Assembly (NCBI GenBank): GCA_963711375.1 | Contig: CAVQDV010000005.1 | Span: 2,356,001 to 2,420,000 of the forward strand | Origin: CAVQDV01 sp963711375 | GTDB taxonomy: Bacteria; Pseudomonadota; Gammaproteobacteria; Coxiellales; Coxiellaceae | DNA length: 64,000 nucleotides | Direction: 5' to 3' | Shown: piece after piece, positions 36,147 to 45,161 of the stretch | Layout: each line of letters starts with the position of its first letter | How positions within the stretch are numbered: the stretch's first letter is position 1 | Notes under the pieces: generated by a model | Told to the model about the DNA's origin: nothing | Seen by the model: the letters and a program-made list of their open reading frames with translations, nothing else | Database searches by the model: none | Program-made: the position numbers and the translations under genes

Positions 36147-38477
36147 TTAATTAAACTTAAAACTTGTAAGTAAAGCTAGCTCTTCTGCATCAGCCTCTAG
36201 CAACTTTAATACCGCATCTACAGTAACGTCGTCAATTAAGTCTTCTTTTACCCATTTAATTAGAATCCCCTCTAGGATGTCACTCATAGTAGCTTTCTCT
36301 AAAGTAGCCCCATCAATTATCCCTTCATCTATCCATTTCTGTCGATACTCCCTAAGTTCTTGGACTTTACTTTCAGTGGTACAAGAATTTTCAAGACTAC
36401 TCAACTTGCGCAGTGCCAATTGACGAACATTATCCTGAGTAAGGAACTTTCCTTTGTCCTCTTGGTCTGGGATCATGAAATTATGGGGAGGCTTCTCTAA
36501 AAGTTGTTTTGTGAGGATTACAACAAGCCCAAGTGTTAACTCTGGCTGAACCCGTGAACGGCGGCGATGCTCAAGAATTAGGTTATAGATATCAATGGTA
36601 TATTTCTCCCTATTTTTCAGATCATCAGAAGGAGTTTTACAATACGTATTGAAGAGAGCTCTACTGGAATCAGTTTCCTTTTTCTCATCGAATTCGGGAG
36701 TAAAAAAGGCTTGCTTACCCCCCTTATTGATAGGAGATTTCTCTAAGCCCTTTGGCACCTCCCATCCAATATTTGCCATTGTTTCAGCAAATAGCTCACA
36801 GGTTAGCTTTGAAACCAATCCCTCTGATACCCACCTTTTTAGGTTGCTCAGACAATTTTTACGATCAGATCCATTACAGGTTTCTAGCTTGACTAGGGCA
36901 TCCATTTTGAAACGCTCGATCTCGGGTTTTGCTATGCTCTCCAAGGAGAAGGGGTTTGGGACATCTTGCTCGTTTAAATCATTATAAATGAGATCCTCTG
37001 TGACAAGAGCAAGCTCAAAAGCTATTGTTATTTTATCACTGTCCTTAGCAACAAGCTCATTTATTCTCTGAGCTATTTTTATTTTATTCTCAGTGTTGGC
37101 AATTCTGAAAAAAAGGCTAAATAAAGTATTATTCCTGGGAGATGGAAAATCGGTTTCTAGATGGTTTGTAACATCTATTTGCTTCGAGACTGTTTTTTCG
37201 AGTTCCCCCGAAATAATTTTAGCACCAACCCAATCCGATAAAAGGCCCCTTGCCTTTTCCTTGTTATCGCCCTCATTCAATCTCTCCAGTGCAAAGGAGG
37301 GAAGCTCGGGAATAAATAATTCATTCTTAGAAAAACACAATAATACTTCTGTCCATTTAAGGTCTTCACTTGCGATGATGTAGAGCGCTAGAAAAATTTC
37401 TGGGCTGCGATTTTTTTCTAGGCCTAATACTAACCCTTTTATGCAATCTTCTTTTTCAGAGATGGCTTCTACAGAAAGCTTAGACCAAATCTTTAAAATG
37501 TTCACAGCCTCTTCCGGAGTGAAGGCTAAGCTAGGTATACGCCAAGCGGTATTGATTGTTTGCCATTGAAAAGTACTGAGTGAATGTTCTTTCTTAGATT
37601 CTTCATTCAGGGGAAATTCGCCTTCTGAGGGATCTCCATATTTCACCTCAACTAATTTGGCGTTTAAACTCCAGAAAAACTCCTCACTAATAAAGTTCGC
37701 TTTCCAAAACTGTTCAAGATATGGGTATATTTCTTCCAGTTCGTAGGTGCATAAAGTATTAAAAGCAACAGTACAGCCCTCCTCTTCCCCTATACCCAAT
37801 TTATTCGAAAAACTAATGAAGGCTAAGGCTAGAATGAGCTTCCTATGCTTTGGTGGGAAAACAAATGCCTCAGATAACTTGTCAATCAATTGGTTCAGCT
37901 CAGTATTTTCTTGCACGTAAGCGCTTTCTGAAGCGACTCTACTAGCATTATTATTGGTTTTTTTTGGGTCTTGAGCACTGCTATTTATCTTGTTTTCGCT
38001 TTTTAAATTAGCAGGCTGCGATTCTATCTTTCGTTTCTTATTATTTTTGTGATTCCCAAAGCTTTTGGTAAATTTATCTGCTAATTCCTGCGAAATAAGC
38101 TTTTTTTCAATCCATGCGTTTAAAGCAGCTTTAGTGATATCTTCGCCATGCGGATGTTCTGCTAGGGCGTTTAGGGCATCTTGCTTAAATTTATTAAATT
38201 TATCTAGAGTCTCTGTGGCTGCTTCTTGAGAAAGAGTTTCCGACCCTTCTGTCACCGTAAAGTGATGAGTCACTAGAGCGAGGGCTACATAATTTTTCAA
38301 GCTTTCGCCCTGGCTTGCTAAAGCATTTAATTCATCAATGTGCTGAATTTGATCCTTGCCAGTGCTGTGTTTAATTAGGCCTAACAGTTCTAAAGCGGTG
38401 TGGGTGGTTTTTGGGTTTGATGCTCCAGGAGCTACTTCTTCTTTATCCCCAAGACCCCGTTTATTATTCAAACGCAT
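36147..38477 (-). CDS. large protein of ~5 divergent ~150-residue helical repeats
   Basis: About 776 residues from the ATG at 38477 (a TAGGGGGT ribosome-binding site precedes it; the frame is open to 38540). No signal peptide or membrane helix. I recognise no family, but the protein is internally repetitive: each unit has a helix like (A/G)LALVT or GLVVILT, then ALxxLE, then a short motif W(I/V)xxxLIS followed by a helix. The tryptophan falls at residues 143, 279, 437, 570, 736 and 763 of the longer frame. Between units lies a polar linker (~160-205) with a basic KNNKKRK patch. Effector or scaffold roles are guesses. Its promoter region has two perfect palindromes. Confidence 0.75.
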   Translation of the reverse strand: MRLNNKRGLGDKEEVAPGASNPKTTHTALELLGLIKHSTGKDQIQHIDELNALASQGESLKNYVALALVTHHFTVTEGSETLSQEAATETLDKFNKFKQDALNALAEHPHGEDITKAALNAWIEKKLISQELADKFTKSFGNHKNNKKRKIESQPANLKSENKINSSAQDPKKTNNNASRVASESAYVQENTELNQLIDKLSEAFVFPPKHRKLILALAFISFSNKLGIGEEEGCTVAFNTLCTYELEEIYPYLEQFWKANFISEEFFWSLNAKLVEVKYGDPSEGEFPLNEESKKEHSLSTFQWQTINTAWRIPSLAFTPEEAVNILKIWSKLSVEAISEKEDCIKGLVLGLEKNRSPEIFLALYIIASEDLKWTEVLLCFSKNELFIPELPSFALERLNEGDNKEKARGLLSDWVGAKIISGELEKTVSKQIDVTNHLETDFPSPRNNTLFSLFFRIANTENKIKIAQRINELVAKDSDKITIAFELALVTEDLIYNDLNEQDVPNPFSLESIAKPEIERFKMDALVKLETCNGSDRKNCLSNLKRWVSEGLVSKLTCELFAETMANIGWEVPKGLEKSPINKGGKQAFFTPEFDEKKETDSSRALFNTYCKTPSDDLKNREKYTIDIYNLILEHRRRSRVQPELTLGLVVILTKQLLEKPPHNFMIPDQEDKGKFLTQDNVRQLALRKLSSLENSCTTESKVQELREYRQKWIDEGIIDGATLEKATMSDILEGILIKWVKEDLIDDVTVDAVLKLLEADAEELALLTSFKFN

Positions 38478-38523
38478 ATACCACCCCCTACTATAAAATT
38501 TATTGGGAAGGATGCTCTCACAT

Positions 38524-38559
38524 TTGACCGTTTTGGTCAAGTTTTATCCATTATAAAAC
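38524..38559 (-). promoter_or_regulatory. two adjacent palindromes over the promoter of the repeat-protein gene
   Basis: On the minus strand a TATAAT -10 box lies at 38555-38550, inside the perfect inverted repeat GTTTTAT-N5-ATAAAAC (38541-38559). Immediately downstream, across the expected start of transcription, is TTGACC-N5-GGTCAA (38524-38540). The second is a plausible repressor operator. The -35 box is weak. Confidence 0.5.
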
Positions 38560-38728
38560 TCACTTTTAAAGCCCGAAAATAAAATCCAGGCAAGGGCGCC
38601 CTAAGACGGCTGATATGTTGTAAATAGAGAGCACGTATTAGTTGAAACTGTTTTTGGGATGTGCGCTGGCGTGTTATTATTGAATGGAAAGCCCATGTGC
38701 TGCTTAGGATTTTAAAGGAGTTAGAAAA

Positions 38729-39853
38729 ATGTACTTCACAGTATTTCGAGTTTTCTTAGGAATAATACTTGTGGTTTTTTTGGGAAACGCTTTTTCAGCA
38801 GAAAGTGATCCTAGAATGGATTCTGCTTTATTGCACTTAATGGAAACCTATCATGTTCCTGTGGCGGGATACGCCATTATCGATCATTATCAAATTGTGG
38901 CGGCCAACACTCTTTCCATGGATCCGAAAATTTTAGTCACAAAGGATTCTGAATTTCAGGCCGCTTCCATCAGCAAAAGTATTGCGGCCTTTGGCGCGCT
39001 TCGTCTCGTTTCAGAGGGTAAATTAAGTCTGGATGAGCCTATAAAAAATAAATTATCCTCCTGGAAAATACCTAAAAATAATTATGATAAAATTCATCCC
39101 ATCACGTTGAGGCAAATTTTAAGTATGACATCCGGATTTTCGGTTTCTGGTTTTGGGGGCTATGCGCAGGGGGTGAACTTACCTACTGAAGAGGAAGTTT
39201 TAGAGGGAAAATCCCCGGCAAATAATTCGCCTGTTCTGGTATCGTTTCAACCAGGTTCAAAATATTCGTATTCAGGAGGTGGCTTTCAAGTTTTACAACA
39301 AATGATCCAAGATGTTGAGAAAAAACCATTTCCAGCAATTATGAAAAATTTAGTATTGGATCCCCTTGGTATGAATAATAGTCTTTACGAATTTCCCGTC
39401 TCTGAAAAATGGCGCCCTAAAATGGTACCTGCTTTTTTAAAAAATGGCACAGAAATAAAAGGGGGATGGCATAATTATCCCGCATTAGCGGCCGCTGGTT
39501 TATGGTCCACTCCAGAAGATTTGGCAAAGTTTGCGATTAATGTGAGCAACTCCTATTTATCAAATACCGTTGGCTTACTTCCAAAAAATATTTCTTACCA
39601 AATGCTCACTCGTCAGGCACATTCCATTTTTGGTTTGGGTTTTGTTGTCGATGGAACTGGAAAAAATATCAGCTTTCGAAAGGGAGGGCATAATACTGGT
39701 TATTGGAACGAGCTATTGATGTTCCCTGGCACGGGCCAGGGCGTCGTCATCATGACTGATTCTGACAACGGCGAAGCCCTAATTGATATTCTAATCCCCT
39801 TCGTCGTAAGTGAATATCACTGGCATACTTTAACACCGTCCTTTGACGAATGA
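38729..39853 (+). CDS. serine hydrolase, beta-lactamase/PBP4* family
   Basis: 374 residues with a signal peptide (cleavage near NAFSA). The penicillin-recognising enzyme triad is complete: SISK (S-x-x-K, ~81), YSYSGGGF (Y-x-S, ~180), and KGGHNTG (H/K-x-G, ~312). Such periplasmic proteins include D-aminopeptidases, esterases, class C-like beta-lactamases and peptidoglycan-active enzymes; the exact substrate cannot be told. A ribosome-binding site (AAAGGAG) precedes the ATG. It is followed by a palindromic repeat rather than a true terminator. Confidence 0.9.
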   Translation: MYFTVFRVFLGIILVVFLGNAFSAESDPRMDSALLHLMETYHVPVAGYAIIDHYQIVAANTLSMDPKILVTKDSEFQAASISKSIAAFGALRLVSEGKLSLDEPIKNKLSSWKIPKNNYDKIHPITLRQILSMTSGFSVSGFGGYAQGVNLPTEEEVLEGKSPANNSPVLVSFQPGSKYSYSGGGFQVLQQMIQDVEKKPFPAIMKNLVLDPLGMNNSLYEFPVSEKWRPKMVPAFLKNGTEIKGGWHNYPALAAAGLWSTPEDLAKFAINVSNSYLSNTVGLLPKNISYQMLTRQAHSIFGLGFVVDGTGKNISFRKGGHNTGYWNELLMFPGTGQGVVIMTDSDNGEALIDILIPFVVSEYHWHTLTPSFDE

Positions 39854-39866
39854 GGCCTTTAAAAAT

Positions 39867-39888
39867 TCCAGTAGGAAAGTCTACTGGA
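39867..39888. repeat. palindromic repeat, copy 2 of CCAGTAG/CTACTGG element
   Basis: TCCAGTAG-N6-CTACTGGA, the same core as at 36035-36060, 14 bases after the serine hydrolase stop codon. No T tract follows, so it is not a standard terminator. Confidence 0.7.
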
Positions 39889-39917
39889 TTAATTGCGCAA
39901 CAACGTGACAAATATAG

Positions 39918-40127
39918 ATGAAATACGATCATAGGATTCCACTCCTAGTAAAAAATCTTCCTAGTTCGGGTTCTTTCACAGAACCCGTTAATGATTATCG
40001 AAAGACACAGCGGCATTTGAAGGAGAATACTTCGCATTTCCATTCGACCACACATCCCATTATCCGCTCATTTGAGCCAGGTGAAACTTGGCACTGGTGT
40101 TATAAGGACGAAGTGTATGTTGAATAA
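39918..40127 (+). pseudogene. truncated UBP-type zinc finger protein
   Basis: The last ~30 of 69 residues (SHFHSTTHPIIRSFEPGE, then WCYKDEVYVE) match the C-terminal end of UBP-type (ubiquitin-hydrolase) zinc-finger domain proteins, which usually end with a His-rich HFH..HPIIRS segment and WCYVDE. The CxxC cysteines of the domain are missing; the upstream part is unrelated and includes a hairpin (CGGGTTC/GAACCCG, 39967-39987). The 3' end overlaps the DUF5996 gene by 11 bases, suggesting the two were once coupled. Confidence 0.55.
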
Positions 40128-41016
40128 CATTGCGTGGCCAGCCTTACCGTTGTCGGAATGGGAAGATACCCGTGCGACTCTACATATGTATTTGCAAATA
40201 GTCGGCAAGGTTCGAATGGCGCTAAGCCCCTTGATCAATCATTGGTGGGAAGTGCCATTTTATGTTACAGCGGATGGTTTGACCACCTCTCCCATTCCCT
40301 ATGAGGAAGGGGTTTTCGAAGTACAATTCGATTTTAATCATCATACTCTTAAGATTGAGACCAATCTTGGAGCCACAGCTTCGCTGTTACTGCGCCCTCT
40401 ATCAGTCGCCGATTTTTACCAGAATTTTATGGCGACTCTGAAAAACCTCCGCATTCAAGTGGAAATTAATACAATGCCAAGCGAGGTGCTGCAGGGTATT
40501 CGTTTTGACAGGGATCAAACCCATGCATCTTATGACCCCGAATATGTGAACCGTTTCTGGCGCATTCTGGTGTCCACTGATACCGTCTTGAAAGAGTTTC
40601 GGGCCAGATTCATCGGCAAAGCTAGCCCTGTGCACTTTTTCTGGGGTGCCATGGACTTAACGGTTTCGCGTTTTTCTGGAAGACGTGCCCCGGAACGCCT
40701 AGGTGCCGACGCTATGCAGCGAGAAGGTTATTCTCACGAAGTCAGCAGTGCAGGCTTTTGGTCTGGCGCTGGCCCTGGTACAGATGCTGTTTTCTATTCC
40801 TATATGGCGCCGGTTCCAACGGGATTTGAAAAGAGCAAAGTGTTTCCTTCGCAAGCATTTTATTCCACTCAGCTGGGCGAATTTTTGCTGAAATACGAGG
40901 ACGTACGCCAAGCTGCTTCACCCAAAGATATGCTACTAGAATTTTTTCAAAGCACCTACGAAGCCGGTACAGCTCTAGCAGGTTGGGACCGAGCTAATCT
41001 CGAAAGATCCAAATAA
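40117..41016 (+). CDS. DUF5996 family protein
   Basis: 299 residues from the ATG at 40117 (AAGGA upstream); the frame is open from 40072. It matches DUF5996 by the start WPALPLSEWEDTRATLHMYLQIVGKVRMAL, the NHWWEVPFYVTADGL strand, VHFFWGAMDLTVSRFSGRRAP, and HEVSSAGFWSGAG. No function is established for the family. The composition is less AT-rich than the neighbours, consistent with acquisition from another genome (inference). It is soluble and probably cytoplasmic. Confidence 0.88.
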   Translation: MLNNIAWPALPLSEWEDTRATLHMYLQIVGKVRMALSPLINHWWEVPFYVTADGLTTSPIPYEEGVFEVQFDFNHHTLKIETNLGATASLLLRPLSVADFYQNFMATLKNLRIQVEINTMPSEVLQGIRFDRDQTHASYDPEYVNRFWRILVSTDTVLKEFRARFIGKASPVHFFWGAMDLTVSRFSGRRAPERLGADAMQREGYSHEVSSAGFWSGAGPGTDAVFYSYMAPVPTGFEKSKVFPSQAFYSTQLGEFLLKYEDVRQAASPKDMLLEFFQSTYEAGTALAGWDRANLERSK

Positions 41017-41191
41017 GTTGGAGGGAACTATTGAATAGAGATTTCTCTCAAGTTTCATGATTGTCTGAAAAGCCATTTAGATTTTTTACAATTTTTGCAA
41101 ACCCCAGAATATCACCACAAAAAAAGTAACCGTTATCCATATTTTATTTTCCTTTTTTGCCATATTCTTCTTTAGAAAATGAATAGGACTT

Positions 41192-41670
41192 TCACAGCGC
41201 TATCCAAAAACTGTCTTTTGCCTCTGTATATTCAATCACAGTTTTGGTGGAGCGCCAACCGCCATGTTTTTGGATGGCAGGCACGAAAGCGCCTAGTCGA
41301 GCCACTTCTGTGTCAAATTCTCTTCGAACTGAATGGCCGCTTATTTGTGATGTGTTGGGAAAGCCCGCTTCCATTCCCAATTCCATAATAATTACATTTC
41401 AATATCTCGAGCGCTCCATAGTCTGCTGGTTTGACGCCAATGTATCAGCGCTCTCACTGGGCAACGCTTGTCATCACCAAATGGAATGACACAATGACTG
41501 CTTTCCCCGCTTTAATCCGTTTTGCCTCAGATCAGAAGGAAGATCAAATTATCGCTTTTGAATTTCACCTGTTGAAATTTTAAGCCCACGAGCTCGGAGC
41601 AATGAACGGCGCCGAAATTCCCAACAAATAAGAAGGCTTTATTTCGGATTGAAAAAAGAGTGGGCTTTTT
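41192..41670 (-). pseudogene. degraded tyrosine recombinase (integrase)
   Basis: Pieces of a phage-type integrase are readable in different frames. From ~41670 downward: IRNKAFLFVGNFGAV with CSELVGLKF, where the catalytic arginine of the usual RRSEL motif has become Cys; then two in-frame stops near KTD; then VIPFGDDKRCPVRAL; then, after a frame change, ISGHSVRREFDTEVA, HGGWRSTKTVIEYTE, with the HxxR box and the nucleophile tyrosine. The gene is clearly dead. It is a different subfamily from the two intact recombinases in the window. Confidence 0.8.
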
Positions 41671-41760
41671 ATTTATGTACTCTGACATTTGCAAAGAAAC
41701 GCCTTAAGCACTTCAGCGTGGTCGGCAGTTCACTGCCCTCTTTTATACAAATGCTCAATA

Positions 41761-42135
41761 TCACTTTTGTAAGCTCGTCTGCCCCTCATTGTAAACTTCG
41801 ACAAAATCATCCACTAATTTTAGATAGTCATGTGCAGCTGGCGAAAACCAGCGGATTACATTGGCTATGTTTTGATGTTGTTCGCAAAGATTTCCCCAAT
41901 ACCAAATGGGTTCATAATGAAATATGCGATTTCTCAGTTTTCGTATTTCATTCAGATGACGCGAAATATTTCGTCTCGTTCTTTGTCCTCTTGGCATGAA
42001 AGGCAATACAGGAGCGAGTAATTTAGGCCATAAAGTTTGACCATGCTCATATCGTATATCAAATAAGGATGTCCAAAATCCAAAAGAAAGTTCAGCAACC
42101 ATGCTTCCAGGCGTTAACTGTTTTCCATTTTTCAT
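41761..42135 (-). pseudogene. Abi-like protein, N-terminally truncated
   Basis: A 124-residue frame whose sequence (MVAELSFGFWTSLF, then RGQRTRRNISRHLNEIRKLRNRIFHYEPIW) matches the C-terminal half of Abi-like HEPN-domain proteins, including the RN-rich NEIRKLRNRIFHYE segment with a possible RNase-type R-x4-H-like motif. Full-length members have another ~80-100 N-terminal residues that are missing here; a hairpin with T tract lies directly upstream. It may be a remnant of a phage-defence gene brought with the dead integrase next to it. Confidence 0.6.
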
Positions 42136-42180
42136 CGCATTGACCTATAATCCTCTTACAGTCCCTGGACAACTCCTCTC

Positions 42181-42218
42181 CCGGCTTTCGAGCCGGTGAT
42201 GAATCCGGGGTTTTTTTT
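42181..42218 (+). terminator. hairpin with TTCG tetraloop and T8 tract
   Basis: CCGGCT-TTCG-AGCCGG (42181-42196), then a CCGGGG that can alternatively pair with the 5' CCCGG, then eight T residues (42211-42218). A strong plus-strand terminator shape, although no intact plus-strand gene lies upstream; it may belong to a lost gene. Confidence 0.6.
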
Positions 42219-42507
42219 GCCTATTCATCGACCAGATGATCACTTTGGCTTCCAAACAGAAATAAGCAAAAACCACGCCATCTTGAAGCTTTTTTCAGTC
42301 AAAAGCAAAGTTATTTTCCTGCAGTTTCCTGTTTTTACCTTTCGTGCCTCGAGGTTCATGAAATCATCATAAATCACATAGATCGGCATTTTTCGCATTA
42401 CTCACCATAATCTCCAAAATGGACAGTAATAGAAATTTGAAAAAGATCGCAAAAATATAGCGGCGACTGGTGAGCAGCCGCCTACTCAAAATCCAAGAAT
42501 CTATAAA
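42219..42507. other. gap with one short doubtful ORF
   Basis: Holds a 52-codon minus-strand ORF at 42240-42398 (MRKMPIYVIYDDFMNLEARK...) without a recognisable family or good ribosome-binding site. No other feature is seen. It separates the mobile-element debris from the next unknown gene. Confidence 0.4.
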
Positions 42508-43218
42508 TTATTCTGTGTCGGAGTCTGAATTTGTCAAAGAAGGTGATCGGTGTTCTTTCTGCTCCTCATCGGCACCAGAATACCTTGGATCTTTCCAAAG
42601 ACTTCCAGTACGTAATGCTAGTTTATAAGCTTCTTTCAACAATGTTTTTGAATCTTCAATTTTCAGGATTTGTTCCGCGCGACTTGAAATATAATTATCA
42701 GTTTGTTGCATATACCGCTTGTCTTGCCCTTTCAGTAAAAATTCTGGCCCATATTTTTTCGAATAAAGAACTACTTGACTTGCCTCAGCATCTTCAGTCG
42801 TTTTTGAGAACAGTCTTTGCAGATCTCTAATAGCTTTTATTATTGAGTAAAATTCCTTTTCCGAAATTCTTTCAATCGCACCAATTTTATCAAGAATACT
42901 TTCAATTTGTGGATTAGTTGGGTTTTCTATGAATACTTCATAACCAGGATATTTTTTTTTAACCTCGCGTGACACTGGGCCTGGAAGAGAATTGACGCAA
43001 TCAATGATTTCTTGGTCTCTGTTTGTGGTAGTGATAACTAACTTACTACCTGTGAATAACCTATTTTGGGAAAATAGAATCCCTTTTATTGTATGCTTAC
43101 TTCTTGAGTTTTTAAATTCGAGATCCCACATAGTATTTCTTTCCATCGTCATTACAGCTTGCTTTTCTTCCGTTATTACAATTTTCCTTTCTTTTTTCTC
43201 TAGGATTTCATTTCTCAT
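42508..43218 (-). CDS. protein of unknown function
   Basis: 236 residues, charged, no signal peptide or membrane helix. The N-terminal ~55 residues are Lys/Glu-rich; a segment around KLVITTTNRDQEIIDCVNSLPGPVSREVKKKYPGYE could be a small alpha/beta domain; the C-terminus is acidic and Ser-rich (SPSLTNSDSDTE). No family recognised. It lies in the mobile zone with low GC, with a ribosome-binding site-like GGAGAG just upstream. It may be a species-specific effector-like gene, but nothing direct supports that. Confidence 0.6.
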   Translation of the reverse strand: MRNEILEKKERKIVITEEKQAVMTMERNTMWDLEFKNSRSKHTIKGILFSQNRLFTGSKLVITTTNRDQEIIDCVNSLPGPVSREVKKKYPGYEVFIENPTNPQIESILDKIGAIERISEKEFYSIIKAIRDLQRLFSKTTEDAEASQVVLYSKKYGPEFLLKGQDKRYMQQTDNYISSRAEQILKIEDSKTLLKEAYKLALRTGSLWKDPRYSGADEEQKEHRSPSLTNSDSDTE

Positions 43219-43284
43219 TTGGCTCTCCAGTAGTATTGTTGAAGCGCATTAGTCTACCAGAAGAAGATTAAGGGAATATTAAAT

Positions 43285-43536
43285 TTATGAGTTAAATTGT
43301 TCAATTTCTGTACTAATTCTCAATTTTATACATCCCTCACCATAACTCCCCTTATCGGAATTAATCTGTTCGCAAGGGTCCAATGGCTGAGGCGTTTTCG
43401 TGCAATCCGATAAAGTCACTTTTTGAATCTCTTTATTGTTAATATCGTGAGTTTTTGGGAACGAAATGCCTTTAAAAGTCATTTGATTTCGAAAGCATCT
43501 TACATCGCTCATGAACTCATCATTTACTGAGATCAC
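43285..43536 (-). pseudogene. ORF containing a duplicated scrap of the resident integrase
   Basis: The N-terminal residues VNDEFMSDV and following FR copy the intact recombinase encoded at 45612-46835. At DNA level 43488-43527 matches 45977-46016 at 38 of 40 positions, and the bases beyond (GAGTCCTTC) match again after a deletion. The rest of the 83-codon frame is unrelated, so this is a recombination scar rather than a functional gene. Confidence 0.65.
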
Positions 43537-43704
43537 AAGAGTCCTTCACTTCCTGTTCATGAAATGAGCTACATGATCAACGAGGAGCTGCCTTTTAACA
43601 ATACTAGAAAAAATTTCATAAAAATACTGACCTCTATTTATTGTTTAAGTCCCATGCAATCCTTGGAACACTAACACATATGCTCATTATCGGGTTACCA
43701 AGTG

Positions 43705-45081
43705 CTATCTGTCCCAAGCAAGTGCTATGGTTGATGACAATTCATCGGGATCAAGTTGATTTTCCTGGTCAGCGTAAGCATATGTCCTTATTTTTTCTAA
43801 TACTCCTTTTGGAAGTGAGTAAAGCACACTGAGTTTTGGATTTTTTTCATCACCATCTGTTGAATATTTTTTTGCTTGATTAAAAAGCGCGGCTGTATTT
43901 TTGGTACTTAATAATGTTTTTAAATACGAGCAATTATGATGAAGTCGATTTTTAATTAATTTTCTAGAACTCTCTTGAGTGAAAATAAGTTCTTTGTGGA
44001 AATCCGTATCTTCAGAAAACTTGAGCCCCATGATGTTAAGCAAATGCTCAAACTCAGCCTGCATCTTAGCATGATTAGGTTTGCCAAGGGCATAGTTCGC
44101 ATTGTACCCAGCATTGTTCTCAAGTTGAATACTGATGCGGCCATCAGATCTCCTAATGAATGTTGCAGATTTTAGTAGATCCCACTCGGTATAACCCATG
44201 TTATATTTTCCTTCATCATTAGCATTCTGTCCTATGCAAGGTTCAAACAATTTCAATTTGGCATTGAAATTTAGGTCATCAATTAAATGATTTAATACGC
44301 CTTTTTTATTTTGTTTAATCAACAAGCTTTCCAGCAAGCATATTTTTTTTATAGTACCTTCAAGATTCTCTTCCATATTGATGAAATCGGAGACATTAAA
44401 AACTTGCATAAGGATATTTAATCGAACCGACAGCTCTGGAAATGTTGATGGAGATTTTTTAGTAATTGGGACTTCTTTTTTTAGAATTAAATTAAGAGCA
44501 TTGAAAGTGTCTTGATATCCAATGGGGGGTTCGCTAATGTTTACTATAGCTTCGATTAATAGCTTCCAAACCTTATTAGAGTTATATTCGGGATTACTCT
44601 CTTTAACAATTTCAGAAATTGGATGTGTCAACGTATCAGTGTTGATACGCTCTTTCAAAATTAAATTGCTGGCGAAGCCCATTTTAGAGAAAAGGCATAC
44701 ATTAAAAAAGCGTGCGCAAGCATATCGGTCTATCGCCTCGAAAAAGGTAAGTGCTAATACTGGGTCTTGGGGCAAGACATAAGTCATGGAACTTAATTTC
44801 CAATCCTGATCATTCGTTGCAAAATTGTGTGGGCTTAACTCAGTCTCATTCAATAACGCGGAAACAACTTTAGAATTGGAATATTCATGCAAATCCAGCA
44901 CCCATTCTGCAATGGATTTATCCGCTTCGAAAAAGGATAGAAGCCCTGGGGAAATGCCATGCTTTGTACTATCGGCTGATTCAATAGTCTCGAATTGTAT
45001 TATAATTTTCTGGTCTTCGCGCCAGAAACGTATCGTTAAAATTTTCGTTAATGGAAGGTCGCCTTTCGCGGCTGTTCTCAT
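43705..45081 (-). CDS. protein of unknown function
   Basis: 458 residues, soluble, mostly helical, no signal peptide. The ATG at 45081 has a good AGGAGTG ribosome-binding site. I see no catalytic motif; segments such as LPQDPVLALTFFEAIDRYACARFFNV and FPELSVRLNILMQVFNVSDFINMEENLEGTIKKI look like helical-solenoid stretches. Base composition matches the other unknown genes of the accessory region (very AT-rich). It may belong to the same effector-like class as the 776- and 1272-residue proteins. Not recognised. Confidence 0.7.
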   Translation of the reverse strand: MRTAAKGDLPLTKILTIRFWREDQKIIIQFETIESADSTKHGISPGLLSFFEADKSIAEWVLDLHEYSNSKVVSALLNETELSPHNFATNDQDWKLSSMTYVLPQDPVLALTFFEAIDRYACARFFNVCLFSKMGFASNLILKERINTDTLTHPISEIVKESNPEYNSNKVWKLLIEAIVNISEPPIGYQDTFNALNLILKKEVPITKKSPSTFPELSVRLNILMQVFNVSDFINMEENLEGTIKKICLLESLLIKQNKKGVLNHLIDDLNFNAKLKLFEPCIGQNANDEGKYNMGYTEWDLLKSATFIRRSDGRISIQLENNAGYNANYALGKPNHAKMQAEFEHLLNIMGLKFSEDTDFHKELIFTQESSRKLIKNRLHHNCSYLKTLLSTKNTAALFNQAKKYSTDGDEKNPKLSVLYSLPKGVLEKIRTYAYADQENQLDPDELSSTIALAWDR

Positions 45082-45161
45082 ACATTCACTCCTGGATTAA
45101 ATGGTTTACTTAAGTGGAGTCGATCATATCAGTAGAGGGTTCACCTAACAATAAATCACTT

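Noticed and set aside
36595..36987. 130-codon plus-strand ORF
   Set aside because: Antisense to the repeat-containing protein, whose internal repeats prove the minus frame.
41649..41999. 116-codon plus-strand ORF
   Set aside because: Antisense to the Abi-like fragment; no family match and no ribosome-binding site.
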